A stretch of DNA of 64,000 bases from Pseudalkalibacillus sp051842935. Lineage in GTDB: Bacteria; Bacillota; Bacilli; Bacillales; Fictibacillaceae. How positions within the stretch are numbered: position 1 is the stretch's first letter; each line of letters begins with the position of its first letter. Below, one piece after another: positions 34,433 to 43,075 of this stretch. The notes under the pieces were generated by a model. That model had not been told where the DNA came from. It made no database searches and saw only the letters and a program-made list of their open reading frames with translations. The stretch is from contig NZ_JBPXRR010000001.1 of assembly GCF_051842935.1 (NCBI RefSeq), positions 372,001 through 436,000 of the forward strand, read 5' to 3'. A program made the translations under genes and the position numbers.

Positions 34433-35329
34433 CTATTCATACGTTACATGCAGTTGTTTTTGCGAGACGGTTTCCTTGATGGTCTCCTCGATCAAAGCCC
34501 AGGCTTCTTCAGCCCGATCATTAGGACCTTTATGTGTAAAAGCGTGATAGCAATCTTTGAATACGTGTTTCCGGACAGGGACGCCGGCCTTTTCTAGCTT
34601 ATCTGCGTAAGCTATTCCTTCAGGATGAAAAGCATCATACTCAGCGATGATAAAAAGCGCGCTCGCCAAACCTTCCACGTTATCAGCAAGAACAGGAGAG
34701 GCATGCGGGTGTTTTTCAAGATCAGCATTCGGTACATAGCACCGGTTCATGAAGTTCGCGACCTGAGGATATTTCGCCCTTCTAGGATCGGGTTCCGGCT
34801 TATCCGCATGCGGCGTCACGAAATCGACCATCGGACAAGATAACACCTGCAGCAACGGTTGTGGCTCGTTCCGTTCTTTTAAAAAGAGGCAGAGGGCAGC
34901 AGTGATGTTCGCACCAGAGCTCTGACCACCGATCATGATCTTTTCCCGGTCGAAACTCAGTTCTTCCGTATGCGCACGAATCCATTGTAGAACCTCATAG
35001 CATTGCTGGATGGGCTGAGGAAATGAGTACTCAGGAGCCTTCCCATAATCCACATTGACCACTGCGCAACCGGTATGATTGGCGATGCGCCGGCAATACA
35101 CATCATCCATCTCTTTCGAATTCATGATGAACGCGCCTCCGTGAAGGTTCATGTACACCGGCAGTTTTTCAACGGTTGTGTTCATCGGATAATAGATGGT
35201 AATGTCAGTCGGCTTCACACTCGTATGGATTAATACGTCTTTCTTTTCTTTCACTTCTTGATGATCGACCGTTGGATCATCTTCACTCGATAAAAGTCGA
35301 ATCAACTTTGCAGCAGTCCATTTCAACAC
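34433..35329 (-). CDS. Alpha/beta hydrolase, hormone-sensitive lipase type
   Basis: 298 residues. HGGAF provides the oxyanion hole, GQSSGA holds the nucleophilic Ser, the acid lies in EYDAFHPEG and the catalytic His in CYHAF. The HGG motif just before a GXSXG elbow marks the hormone-sensitive lipase/esterase family. No signal peptide. GTG start at 35329 behind a GGGGGG run. Located next to the TOMM precursor, but no sign that it belongs to that pathway. Confidence 0.8.
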   Translation of the reverse strand: MLKWTAAKLIRLLSSEDDPTVDHQEVKEKKDVLIHTSVKPTDITIYYPMNTTVEKLPVYMNLHGGAFIMNSKEMDDVYCRRIANHTGCAVVNVDYGKAPEYSFPQPIQQCYEVLQWIRAHTEELSFDREKIMIGGQSSGANITAALCLFLKERNEPQPLLQVLSCPMVDFVTPHADKPEPDPRRAKYPQVANFMNRCYVPNADLEKHPHASPVLADNVEGLASALFIIAEYDAFHPEGIAYADKLEKAGVPVRKHVFKDCYHAFTHKGPNDRAEEAWALIEETIKETVSQKQLHVTYE

Positions 35330-35429
35330 AGGGAGCCCCCCTTTTTTAGCTGTTTACCCTGTATAGGAATAAAGTAAGCTGTTGGTTTTCACTAAATTAT
35401 ATAAAACATTGCACAAAGAATAAATTCTA

Positions 35430-35480
35430 TTGACTTTATGAACCGGTGAAGGTAACATACAAAACGTAATAATTACGATT
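35430..35480 (+). promoter_or_regulatory. Promoter with overlapping Zur box 1
   Basis: TTGACT (35430-35435), 17 bases, TAACAT (35453-35458). Immediately downstream, covering the predicted transcription start, lies AAACGTAAT-A-ATTACGATT (35462-35480), close to the Bacillus Zur consensus AAATCGTAAT-N-ATTACGATTT. Zinc-bound Zur should repress here. The rest of the 303-bp gap from the hydrolase gene to the importer is described in the next two entries. Confidence 0.7.
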
Positions 35481-35548
35481 TGCGCACCATCATCATTTCC
35501 TTTCAAAAGGGGAGAAGCTCCATTTACATAGTCTTATCGTTCAACATC

Positions 35549-35581
35549 TTTAGTCGGTTCCAATCGGAACTAAATTTTTTT
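35549..35581 (+). terminator. Intrinsic terminator inside the importer leader
   Basis: GTTCC and GGAAC, extended by TTTA and TAAA across a GTCG bulge, then seven Ts. It sits downstream of Zur box 1 and just before Zur box 2, so transcripts from the first promoter may end here, or termination may be conditional. No ATG-initiated frame is seen between the first promoter and the hairpin. Confidence 0.6.
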
Positions 35582-35587
35582 GCGGAT

Positions 35588-35610
35588 TAAATCGTAATAA
35601 TTTCGATTTA
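35588..35610 (+). promoter_or_regulatory. Zur box 2
   Basis: TAAATCGTAAT-A-ATTTCGATTTA, a nearly perfect 11-1-11 dyad matching the Zur consensus with one mismatch in the right half. It lies 23 bp before the importer start codon, overlapping the ribosome binding region. Confidence 0.75.
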
Positions 35611-35632
35611 CCACAAGATAGGGGGACATCAG

Positions 35633-37150
35633 ATGAAAATAAAACACTTATTCACATTACTCGTATTGATGTTAGTCGTTACAGCCTGTTCATCTGGACA
35701 GACGAATGGGACTTCAGGGGAAAAAGAACTGACATTTCTCTTTAACTTTACTGCCTCAACCTTGGATCCACATATTGATCAGAATAGTACAGCAGTCAGA
35801 GCAGGCATTACAGAAACACTGGTAAAGCTGAACGAGGACTTGGAGCTCGAGCCATGGCTTGCAAGTGAATGGGAGAACACAGATCCAACGACCTGGACTT
35901 TCACGATTAAGGAAGGCATTACGTTTCAAGACGGTACTGAAATGGATGCGCATGCCGTGAAAGAATCTTTCCAGAGAGCCATTGACGTGAGTGAGTCGGT
36001 GAAAGCGGCTTTAAAAATTGACACGATCAGTGTGGAAGGGAATCAAGTCATTTTCAAAACGACAGAACCACTCGCTGCCTTCCCTTCAGAACTGACGCAT
36101 CCACATACCTCGATCGTCAAAATGGATGAGGATGAAACACTTAGTAAACAGCCGGTAGGGACAGGGCCGTTCAAGGTCGAGCAGTTCCAATCGGAAGTGA
36201 ATGTAGAACTATCCAAGTACACGGCTTATTGGGATGGAGAGCCTAAGTTGGACAAGGTGAACTTCGGATTCAACACAGACGCCAATGCTCGGGCGATGGC
36301 GTTGAGATCAGGAGAAGCCGATATCGTTTATTACCTTCCATCTGACATCGCTTCATCTCTGAAAGAGGAGAAGAACCTCAAAGTGGAATCCAACAGCAGC
36401 TTACGCACGCATTTTATCGCGTATAACTTGAAGAGTCAGCAAGTCGACGATCTGAAGGTGAGAAAAGCGATTGACGCTCTTATCGATCGGGAAGCGGTCG
36501 CGAAAGACATTATGGGCAAACTTGCGGTGCCTGCTGGCGGACCGTTCAATCCTGAGTTCCCGTTCAGTCTTGGGGAAAAGCCGGCTTCACTAGATGTACA
36601 TAAAGCGAAAACGTTGCTGGAAGAAGCGGGGTATACAGAGAAAGATGGCAGAATGTCGAAGGCTGGTCAACCACTGGTCTTGAACATGATCACCTATCAG
36701 TCGAGACCGGAGCTGCCGTTGATTGCTCAGATGATCCAATCCAATGCTGAACAGCTTGGGGTGAAGATGAACATCAAGACCGTGGATAACATTGATGAAT
36801 ATTTAAGTACGAACGAGGATTGGGACATTGCAACTTATAGCAACCTAACCGCTCCAAGAGGAGATGCGGGTTACTTCCTGAATGTAGCCTATCTTCCAGA
36901 CGGGGCACTGAATGTCGGAGAGATCGATGATCCTGCTATCAATGAAAAAGTTTCCGAACTCAACCAGATGACAGAACCTGAAAAACGGAATGCGCTCGCG
37001 AAGGACATAGAAGGCATCACGAATGAGAAAGTCTACCAATCGTTCATCGTGCACCCTACGCTTACCGTTGCCATGAACGATCGGGTCAAACACTTTCACC
37101 CTGGAGAACAAGAGCACTATTTGATCACGCACACATTGGATGTTGAATGA
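35633..37150 (+). CDS. Nik/Opp-type metal-chelate substrate-binding lipoprotein (probably zinc-related)
   Basis: 505 residues. Signal peptide with lipobox VVTAC, then an SBP_bac_5 domain: TLDPHIDQNSTAVRAGITE, LASEWENTDPTTWTFTIKEG and the C-terminal hinge DWDIATYSN. Closest in style to NikA/CntA proteins, which bind metal chelates. Two Zur boxes upstream suggest zinc or zinc-metallophore uptake, not nickel. First gene of a five-gene importer operon. Confidence 0.8.
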   Translation: MKIKHLFTLLVLMLVVTACSSGQTNGTSGEKELTFLFNFTASTLDPHIDQNSTAVRAGITETLVKLNEDLELEPWLASEWENTDPTTWTFTIKEGITFQDGTEMDAHAVKESFQRAIDVSESVKAALKIDTISVEGNQVIFKTTEPLAAFPSELTHPHTSIVKMDEDETLSKQPVGTGPFKVEQFQSEVNVELSKYTAYWDGEPKLDKVNFGFNTDANARAMALRSGEADIVYYLPSDIASSLKEEKNLKVESNSSLRTHFIAYNLKSQQVDDLKVRKAIDALIDREAVAKDIMGKLAVPAGGPFNPEFPFSLGEKPASLDVHKAKTLLEEAGYTEKDGRMSKAGQPLVLNMITYQSRPELPLIAQMIQSNAEQLGVKMNIKTVDNIDEYLSTNEDWDIATYSNLTAPRGDAGYFLNVAYLPDGALNVGEIDDPAINEKVSELNQMTEPEKRNALAKDIEGITNEKVYQSFIVHPTLTVAMNDRVKHFHPGEQEHYLITHTLDVE

Positions 37151-37151
37151 G

Positions 37152-38093
37152 ATGTTACGGCTATGCCTATCCAGGATCATTCAATTAGTGATCGTCCTTT
37201 TCTGCATCACGTTCTTGAGCTTCATCTTGATTAAACTCGCGCCTGGCGATCCTGTAAAATCAATGCTCAACGTGGATGAAGTGACGATCACACAAGCGGA
37301 AATACAAGAAGTAAGACGTGAAATGGGATTCGATCTCCCTCTTCACGTCCAATATGTCAGGTGGCTGCAACAGGCATTACAATTCGATTTTGGCGAATCG
37401 TATCTCACCAACCGTCCAGTCACGGATGAAATCATGAACAGGATTCCTGCTACCCTTCAGCTGATGGGGGGAGGCATGCTCGTCGTACTGATGGTCTCGA
37501 TTCCGTTAGGTGTGTATTCAGCGATACACCAATCCAAGATGATCGATCATCTCGGAAGGGGATTTGCTTTCTTAGGCGCATCCATTCCGAATTTTTGGTT
37601 GGGGCTATTGTTGATTCAAGTGATCTGTGTGGAGTTGGGCATTTTACCTTTTATCGGTTACCAGGGGATTGAAAGTATGATCCTCCCATCTGTGACACTC
37701 GGTTTGGCGATGGCCGCGGTTTATGCCAGACTGCTTAGAGCAAGTATGCTTGATACGATGAATAAGCCATACATCCACCTTTTGAAAATCAGAGGGATCA
37801 AAGAGAAGAGCTTGACTTTCAAGTATGCATTGAGAGAAAGCTTGATTCCCGTCATCACGATGTTCGGCATGAGCCTCGGCAATCTGTTGGCGGGTGCCAT
37901 CGTCGTAGAGATTCTCTTTTCCTGGCCGGGTCTTGGTAAAATGGCGGTCGAAGCCATCCTTAATAGAGATTATCCACTCATCCAAGGCTATATCCTGTTC
38001 GCGGGTATTTTTGTGATGCTCGTGAATTTGATTGTTGACCTTTCTTATTATGTGCTGGATCCGAGACTGAGATTAAAGGAGCACCAAGCATGA
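37152..38093 (+). CDS. Nik/Opp-type permease B
   Basis: 313 residues, six spans. ITFLSFILIKLAPGDPVKSML is the typical NikB/DppB start and the EAA loop lies in YIHLLKIRGIKEKSLTFKYA. The ATG at 37152 follows the upstream TGA by one base, so translation is coupled; an earlier ATG at 37140 lies inside the upstream gene with no ribosome site. Pairs with permease C. Confidence 0.85.
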   Translation: MLRLCLSRIIQLVIVLFCITFLSFILIKLAPGDPVKSMLNVDEVTITQAEIQEVRREMGFDLPLHVQYVRWLQQALQFDFGESYLTNRPVTDEIMNRIPATLQLMGGGMLVVLMVSIPLGVYSAIHQSKMIDHLGRGFAFLGASIPNFWLGLLLIQVICVELGILPFIGYQGIESMILPSVTLGLAMAAVYARLLRASMLDTMNKPYIHLLKIRGIKEKSLTFKYALRESLIPVITMFGMSLGNLLAGAIVVEILFSWPGLGKMAVEAILNRDYPLIQGYILFAGIFVMLVNLIVDLSYYVLDPRLRLKEHQA

Positions 38094-38923
38094 CGACGCT
38101 CACAAGACGCATTCAAACCAAATGGAACCCCTTCGTACTGACCGGTGGGTTCCTTTTGATCATGATCGTTGGTATCATTCTTGGAATACCTTTATGGACT
38201 GAACATGATCCTTATACGGTCAATACGGGAGAGAGACTTCTGCCATCCAGCCTGGAACACCCGCTAGGGACCGATCAATTAGGTCGGGATATCCTTGCAC
38301 GGATTGCGGAAGGGGCGACCTATACTTTAGGCATTTCTTTTGTCGCAATTCTCGTCTCCTTGCTCATTGGTCTGCCGCTCGGCATGATATCTGGCTTTTT
38401 AGGAAAAAAGATGGATCAAGTGCTGATGCGGATTATTGATAGCTTTGTCGCATTTCCTGATTTTCTGGTTGCCATCGTCATCACAGCCCTTTTAGGACCA
38501 GGCATATGGAATGTACTGATGGCCATCGTGTTCGTCAAATGGGTAGGCTATGCCCGGTTGGCGAGAGGGATTGTCCTGACAGAGAAGCATAAGGATTACA
38601 TAACTATTTCGAAGTTGAGCGGAAGCAGTGTATGGAAAACGATTACCCTTCATCTGTCCCGGCATGTTTTAGCACCTACCATCGTACTCGCTACATTGGA
38701 TATGGGCAAAGTCATACTCTTGATCTCGTCCTTGTCCTATATCGGTCTAGGTGCACAACCACCTATACCCGAATGGGGGACGATGCTCAATGAAGGCAGG
38801 CTCTATTTTCATGCGTCGCCTTCTTTAATCATCTTTCCCGGGCTCGCCATCATGCTTGTGGTCATGGCGTTCAATCTGATAGGAGATGGGATTCGTGACC
38901 AACTGGATGGCAAGCGGAGATAG
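38090..38923 (+). CDS. Nik/Opp-type permease C
   Basis: 277 residues. HPLGTDQLGRDILARI is the DppC/NikC signature after the first span; the EAA loop is in KHKDYITISKLSGSSVWKTI. It overlaps permease B by 4 bp (ATGA). Confidence 0.85.
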   Translation: MTTLTRRIQTKWNPFVLTGGFLLIMIVGIILGIPLWTEHDPYTVNTGERLLPSSLEHPLGTDQLGRDILARIAEGATYTLGISFVAILVSLLIGLPLGMISGFLGKKMDQVLMRIIDSFVAFPDFLVAIVITALLGPGIWNVLMAIVFVKWVGYARLARGIVLTEKHKDYITISKLSGSSVWKTITLHLSRHVLAPTIVLATLDMGKVILLISSLSYIGLGAQPPIPEWGTMLNEGRLYFHASPSLIIFPGLAIMLVVMAFNLIGDGIRDQLDGKRR

Positions 38924-38934
38924 GGGGGGAGAAG

Positions 38935-39933
38935 ATGGATCCAATTCTAAAGATCGACGGCTTGAAAATCTTTAACAGTCTTGACGATCAGGTTATTGTC
39001 AACAACTTATCGCTAGAGGTTGAGGAGAAGCAGATTGTAGGTCTCATAGGTGAAAGCGGGAGCGGAAAAAGCATAACAGCAAGCGCAATCCTCGGAGCGC
39101 TGCCGCCTGAATTGAAGAAGAGTGGTACGATCCGCTTTTATGATCAGGACCTGTCATTTCATGATCTTGACGAGATTCGTAAGGTGATCGGCAGTAGCAT
39201 CGGTTATATCCCACAAGATTACAACAGCGGGTTCTCGCCATTTTTTAAAATCGGTCACCAGATGGATGAACTTCTACAAACACATACCTCGTTAAATAAG
39301 AAGCAACGGAAGGTCAAAATCTACGATATGCTCGAGCGAGTCAAGCTTCAACCCCATAAGGTGTTTGATTCGTACCTCTTTCAACTGAGCGGCGGACAGC
39401 TTCAGCGTGCAGTCATTGCCTCTGCGATGATCCTTGAACCCAAGCTGCTTATCTGTGACGAAGTGACCACCGCTTTGGATGGGGAGAACGCCGAAGAGAT
39501 TTTGAATCTGCTCAATGGTTTACGCGAAGATTTTGGCACAGCGATCATTTTCATCTCTCATCAGCTGAATCAAGTCTTGAAAATCAGCGATGTGGTGGCT
39601 GTGATGTATGGGGGCGAAATCATGGAAATTGGGGAAATCCAACAGATCAAACGTCAAGCCATCCATCCTTACACGAGACTGCTAATGGAAGCAAAACCTC
39701 GCATCACGAACGGTGTGCAAATTCTTTCCGTCATTCCCGGAGAACCAGGGGACATCCATCGGAACGGGTGTCCATTTGCTAGAAGGTGTCCTTTTTCAGG
39801 AAGTGAGTGTTTTGAAATACCAGTCGTATTGAGCGGAAAGGGAAGCCACCGTCTCGCCTGTCATCACTATTCGAAGCTTTCCGATTGGAAGGAGGATGAA
39901 CATGTCGTTGCTCGAAGTCCAGTCCATCAGTAA
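38935..39933 (+). CDS. Nik/Opp-type ABC ATPase, first subunit
   Basis: 332 residues. Walker A GESGSGKS, signature LSGGQLQRA, Walker B LLICDEVTTALD. The C-terminal extension contains NGCPFARRCPFSGSEC, the Cys-rich oligo_HPY-type tail of DppD/NikD ATPases. AGGGGGGAGAAG ribosome site. Powers the permease pair. Confidence 0.9.
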   Translation: MDPILKIDGLKIFNSLDDQVIVNNLSLEVEEKQIVGLIGESGSGKSITASAILGALPPELKKSGTIRFYDQDLSFHDLDEIRKVIGSSIGYIPQDYNSGFSPFFKIGHQMDELLQTHTSLNKKQRKVKIYDMLERVKLQPHKVFDSYLFQLSGGQLQRAVIASAMILEPKLLICDEVTTALDGENAEEILNLLNGLREDFGTAIIFISHQLNQVLKISDVVAVMYGGEIMEIGEIQQIKRQAIHPYTRLLMEAKPRITNGVQILSVIPGEPGDIHRNGCPFARRCPFSGSECFEIPVVLSGKGSHRLACHHYSKLSDWKEDEHVVARSPVHQ

Positions 39934-40657
39934 AAAGTACGGCGATGTCGAAGTGTTGAAGGATATCACATTTGCGCTTGGGCACGGTGAATCCCTTGGA
40001 ATCGTCGGAGGAAGCGGGAGTGGCAAGAGTACATTGATCAAATGCATCACGGGCATTGAACAGATTCAATCCGGAAAGATCTTCTTTGACGAAAGATGCC
40101 TGCACAAAAAACGGAAGCAAACCTACAAAGACATGCAAATCATCCTGCAGGATCCGAGTTCCTCACTGAATCCTAAATTACCGGTTAGGGTGAGCATGAT
40201 GGAACCGTACAGCAATTTTCACATCAACAAATGGACACCTTCCCTACGGAATAAGCAAAGACTGTATCAAAAAGCCGTCGAATTAGGTGAAAGGGTCGGG
40301 ATTGAAGAAGCACTGCTACGCAGACTTCCCCACGAATTGAGCGGTGGACAGAAGCAGAGGATTTCCATTGCAAGAGGCATCAGCTTGCATCCCAAATTAC
40401 TTATCCTAGACGAACCGACCTCCAGCCTCGACGTTTCCGTACAAGCGCAAATCTTGAACCTTTTGAAGGATCTGCAAAACCGATTCGGTATGGCTTTCTT
40501 ATTCATTTCACACGACATAGCGGCTGTCCGTTATCTATGTGAGGACATCATGGTCATGAATGACGGGGCGATTGTGGAGACATTCAAGTCCAAACGCCTG
40601 TTGGACCATGATCGGCATGATTATACAAAAGCACTGATTAAATTTGCGGAGGGTTAG
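39902..40657 (+). CDS. Nik/Opp-type ABC ATPase, second subunit
   Basis: 251 residues. Walker A GGSGSGKST, signature LSGGQKQRI, Walker B LLILDEPTSSLD. It overlaps the previous ATPase gene by 32 bp. The ATG at 39902 is chosen, 6 bases after GGAGG, over the ATG at 39896. It lacks the Cys-rich tail, like NikE and CntF. Last gene of the importer; ends against a converging gene. Confidence 0.9.
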   Translation: MSLLEVQSISKKYGDVEVLKDITFALGHGESLGIVGGSGSGKSTLIKCITGIEQIQSGKIFFDERCLHKKRKQTYKDMQIILQDPSSSLNPKLPVRVSMMEPYSNFHINKWTPSLRNKQRLYQKAVELGERVGIEEALLRRLPHELSGGQKQRISIARGISLHPKLLILDEPTSSLDVSVQAQILNLLKDLQNRFGMAFLFISHDIAAVRYLCEDIMVMNDGAIVETFKSKRLLDHDRHDYTKALIKFAEG

Positions 40658-41106
40658 CTCGACCCTCCCACAATACGCCTCATTCGAATCAAAAAATAGA
40701 TCACTGCTGCAATAAGGAGTCCAATGAGAACAATAGTCGTCCCCTTTTGTACAACATGGACTGGACTGTTGGTATAAGCATATTCCCCGCGACGGAACGC
40801 CTTCTTATACTGCACTTTACCGATTTCAACCGCAATCGCCTCATCCGTACTCACGCCAGTAATCTCATAGTATTTCGTCCCTTTCCGATATGCGTTTGAA
40901 AAGTTACCGGACATCGTGTTCATATCCGAATAGCTCGTCACATGGCCGATTTCTCGCTCCACGTCCGTGATATAATCATCGGTCACTTCATACATAAAGC
41001 CGTCCCAAACGACAAATGGATACACCCAGGATGTCGCCAATGCTTGAAACGGCAACACCAGAAGCAACATACAAAACACCCCTATACCCGCAAAAGAAGT
41101 CTTCAT
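40654..41106 (-). CDS. Secreted/membrane protein of unknown function
   Basis: 150 residues. A signal peptide ends near QALA, an extracytoplasmic domain follows (SWVYPFVVWDGFMYEVTDDY), and a C-terminal membrane span with a basic RMRR end anchors it. Its stop codon overlaps that of the importer ATPase gene on the other strand. No family recognised. The ATG at 41106 follows GGGG by 5 bases. Confidence 0.65.
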   Translation of the reverse strand: MKTSFAGIGVFCMLLLVLPFQALATSWVYPFVVWDGFMYEVTDDYITDVEREIGHVTSYSDMNTMSGNFSNAYRKGTKYYEITGVSTDEAIAVEIGKVQYKKAFRRGEYAYTNSPVHVVQKGTTIVLIGLLIAAVIYFLIRMRRIVGGSS

Positions 41107-41260
41107 CTGCACCCCAACCTTCTCTCTTTAACTGGTAAAATATGATAATTCGAGTATACCATCAAACTCCTATACATAAGAGACAAATTCCCGCTCATAC
41201 AATCAGTAAGAATGACGTTTTTGTAGGATAGGACAGCTCTCACAGTGAGGAGGAGCGCGT

Positions 41261-43075
41261 ATGACCAAAATGACACCGACGATGCGTTTGAAAGTGAACC
41301 GGGATACGTTCTTTCTGCCGGATGCCGCAGGGCGGGTGTATTTCCGGAACAACGCAGGATCTTTCCAAATGGAAGGGGAATCAATTGATCGCTGGATAGA
41401 AAAACTAGTGCCGATGTTCAACGGCGACCATAGTTTGGCAGAGCTCACCGATGGCCTTCCGGAACCATACAAAAAGAGAGTTTACGAGATTGCGGAAGCC
41501 CTCCATCAGAATGGGTTCGTCCAGGACATCAGCGACTACAAACCACATGGATTGAAGGAGGACGTCCTCACCAAATACGCATCACAGATCGAGTTCCTGA
41601 ACAGTTTCGGCGGTTCAGGCGCTTATCGTTTTGAACAATACCGGAAGGAAAAAGTGCTCGCAATCGGCTCGGGTCCGTTTTTCCTGTCGCTCGTCAATGC
41701 ACTTCTCGAGTCTGGTCTCCCGAATTTCCACGTACTCGTGAATGAAGAAGTCGAGACGAACCGAAAGCGGCTCGCGGAATTAACGTCCCATGCCCGTAAA
41801 ACCGACCCGCAAGTTGCAGTCGAGGTCGTTACGAAAGCAGAAGCGGTCCGCTCATGGAGCGAGGTCATCGAACCGTTCGAGACCGTCTACTATGTTTCGC
41901 AAACGGGCGAGCTGGAGGAGCTCAGAGTCCTTCACGCTGTCTGCCGCGATCAGAACAAACGATTCATTCCGGCCGTCTGTTTTGAAAAAGTAGGGATGGC
42001 AGGTCCGGTCGTTACACCGGATTCAGAGGCATGTTGGGAATCGGCGTGGCGAAGCTTGCATCAGAGCGCATTGGAAAACGAGCACTCGACAGGTCTATAT
42101 GCAACGACCGCCGGCGCGTTGCTCGCGAACCTTTGCGTGTTTGAAGGCTTCAAGACGATGACAGGCGTCAGCACCACCCCTAACCAGCTCTACACGTTGG
42201 ACCTTTTTACACTGACCGGAAAATGGCACACCTTCCGACCATATCCAAGGGTGACGGACTGCACCTCGATTGTAAAAGTCGATTCGCTGAATCGAGAGAA
42301 GAAGGAAGAGAGCGAGTTGTTCCTCACGTTCGGCAGGATGACGTCTCAGGTGACCGGCATTTTCCATCGCTGGGAAGAGGGCGACCTCAACCAGATTCCA
42401 CTGTCGCAGTGCGCGGTTCAGGTGGCAGACCCGATCTGCGATGGACCGGCGGAACTTTTACCGGTGAAAAATTGCAGCGGACTCACGCACGAGGAAGCGC
42501 GGAAAGAAGCGGGGCTAGTCGGCGTGGAAGACTATTGTGGAAGACTGATCGACTCGTTCCAGCCCGCCTATAACGGGGTCGGTGCAGGTGAAACGGCGGA
42601 AGAAGGCATCAGCCGCGGTGTACAGAAATGTCTCATGGAAAAACTGAAAGCACGCGGTGAGCATACATTAACGCCTGTAAAACTAGGTGAGGTCACTGAC
42701 GACCATTGCAAGTTTTACATGAACGTGTTGGAGGAACCATGCGTGTTCCTGGGAGAGTATCTATTCGGTTATCCGGTCACCTGGGTGTGCGTCAATGATT
42801 GTTGGTACGGCAGTGCCGGAATGAATGTGACGCAGGCACTCAGATGCTGCCTGGAGAAAGCGATATTGAAGGATTGCCACACGAATGCGATCTGTACGGA
42901 AAACGTAACCGTAACCAAGTGTGATCCACAAGCACTTGACGTTCCACAACTCGAAATCGATCTTTTCAAAATCACCGAAACGTGTGATGTGTACGAATTG
43001 AAGATGGAGGCCCTGTTCAAAAAGGATGAACTCGGTGTCTATGGTGTCCTCTTGCGAGAGGAGGTGGTGGAATGA
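41261..43075 (+). CDS. Thiazole-containing bacteriocin maturation protein (ThiF-like with leader-binding region)
   Basis: 604 residues. The first about 90 residues (RLKVNRDTFFLPDAAGRVYF, then the IAEALHQNGFV end) resemble a PqqD-like RiPP recognition element, which would hold the precursor leader. From about residue 130 a Rossmann-like region (VLAIGSGPFFLSLVNALLES) marks a degenerate ThiF/E1 module. This protein type accompanies heterocycloanthracin clusters. GAGGAGG ribosome site. It overlaps the next gene by 4 bp. Its Cys-rich C-terminal 150 residues are unassigned. Confidence 0.8.
   Translation: MTKMTPTMRLKVNRDTFFLPDAAGRVYFRNNAGSFQMEGESIDRWIEKLVPMFNGDHSLAELTDGLPEPYKKRVYEIAEALHQNGFVQDISDYKPHGLKEDVLTKYASQIEFLNSFGGSGAYRFEQYRKEKVLAIGSGPFFLSLVNALLESGLPNFHVLVNEEVETNRKRLAELTSHARKTDPQVAVEVVTKAEAVRSWSEVIEPFETVYYVSQTGELEELRVLHAVCRDQNKRFIPAVCFEKVGMAGPVVTPDSEACWESAWRSLHQSALENEHSTGLYATTAGALLANLCVFEGFKTMTGVSTTPNQLYTLDLFTLTGKWHTFRPYPRVTDCTSIVKVDSLNREKKEESELFLTFGRMTSQVTGIFHRWEEGDLNQIPLSQCAVQVADPICDGPAELLPVKNCSGLTHEEARKEAGLVGVEDYCGRLIDSFQPAYNGVGAGETAEEGISRGVQKCLMEKLKARGEHTLTPVKLGEVTDDHCKFYMNVLEEPCVFLGEYLFGYPVTWVCVNDCWYGSAGMNVTQALRCCLEKAILKDCHTNAICTENVTVTKCDPQALDVPQLEIDLFKITETCDVYELKMEALFKKDELGVYGVLLREEVVE

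Noticed and set aside
34198..34440. Minus-strand frame opposite the Cys-rich precursor
   Set aside because: Its His/Arg/Asn repeats mirror the CXX repeat of the precursor on the plus strand.
34433..35329. Lipase gene as part of the heterocycloanthracin cluster
   Set aside because: It has its own start signals, lies on the opposite strand behind a terminator, and has no known role in TOMM pathways.
35633..40657. Annotation of the importer as a nickel transporter
   Set aside because: Homology to Nik proteins does not fix the metal; the two Zur boxes favour zinc, and no urease, hydrogenase or NikR site is seen.
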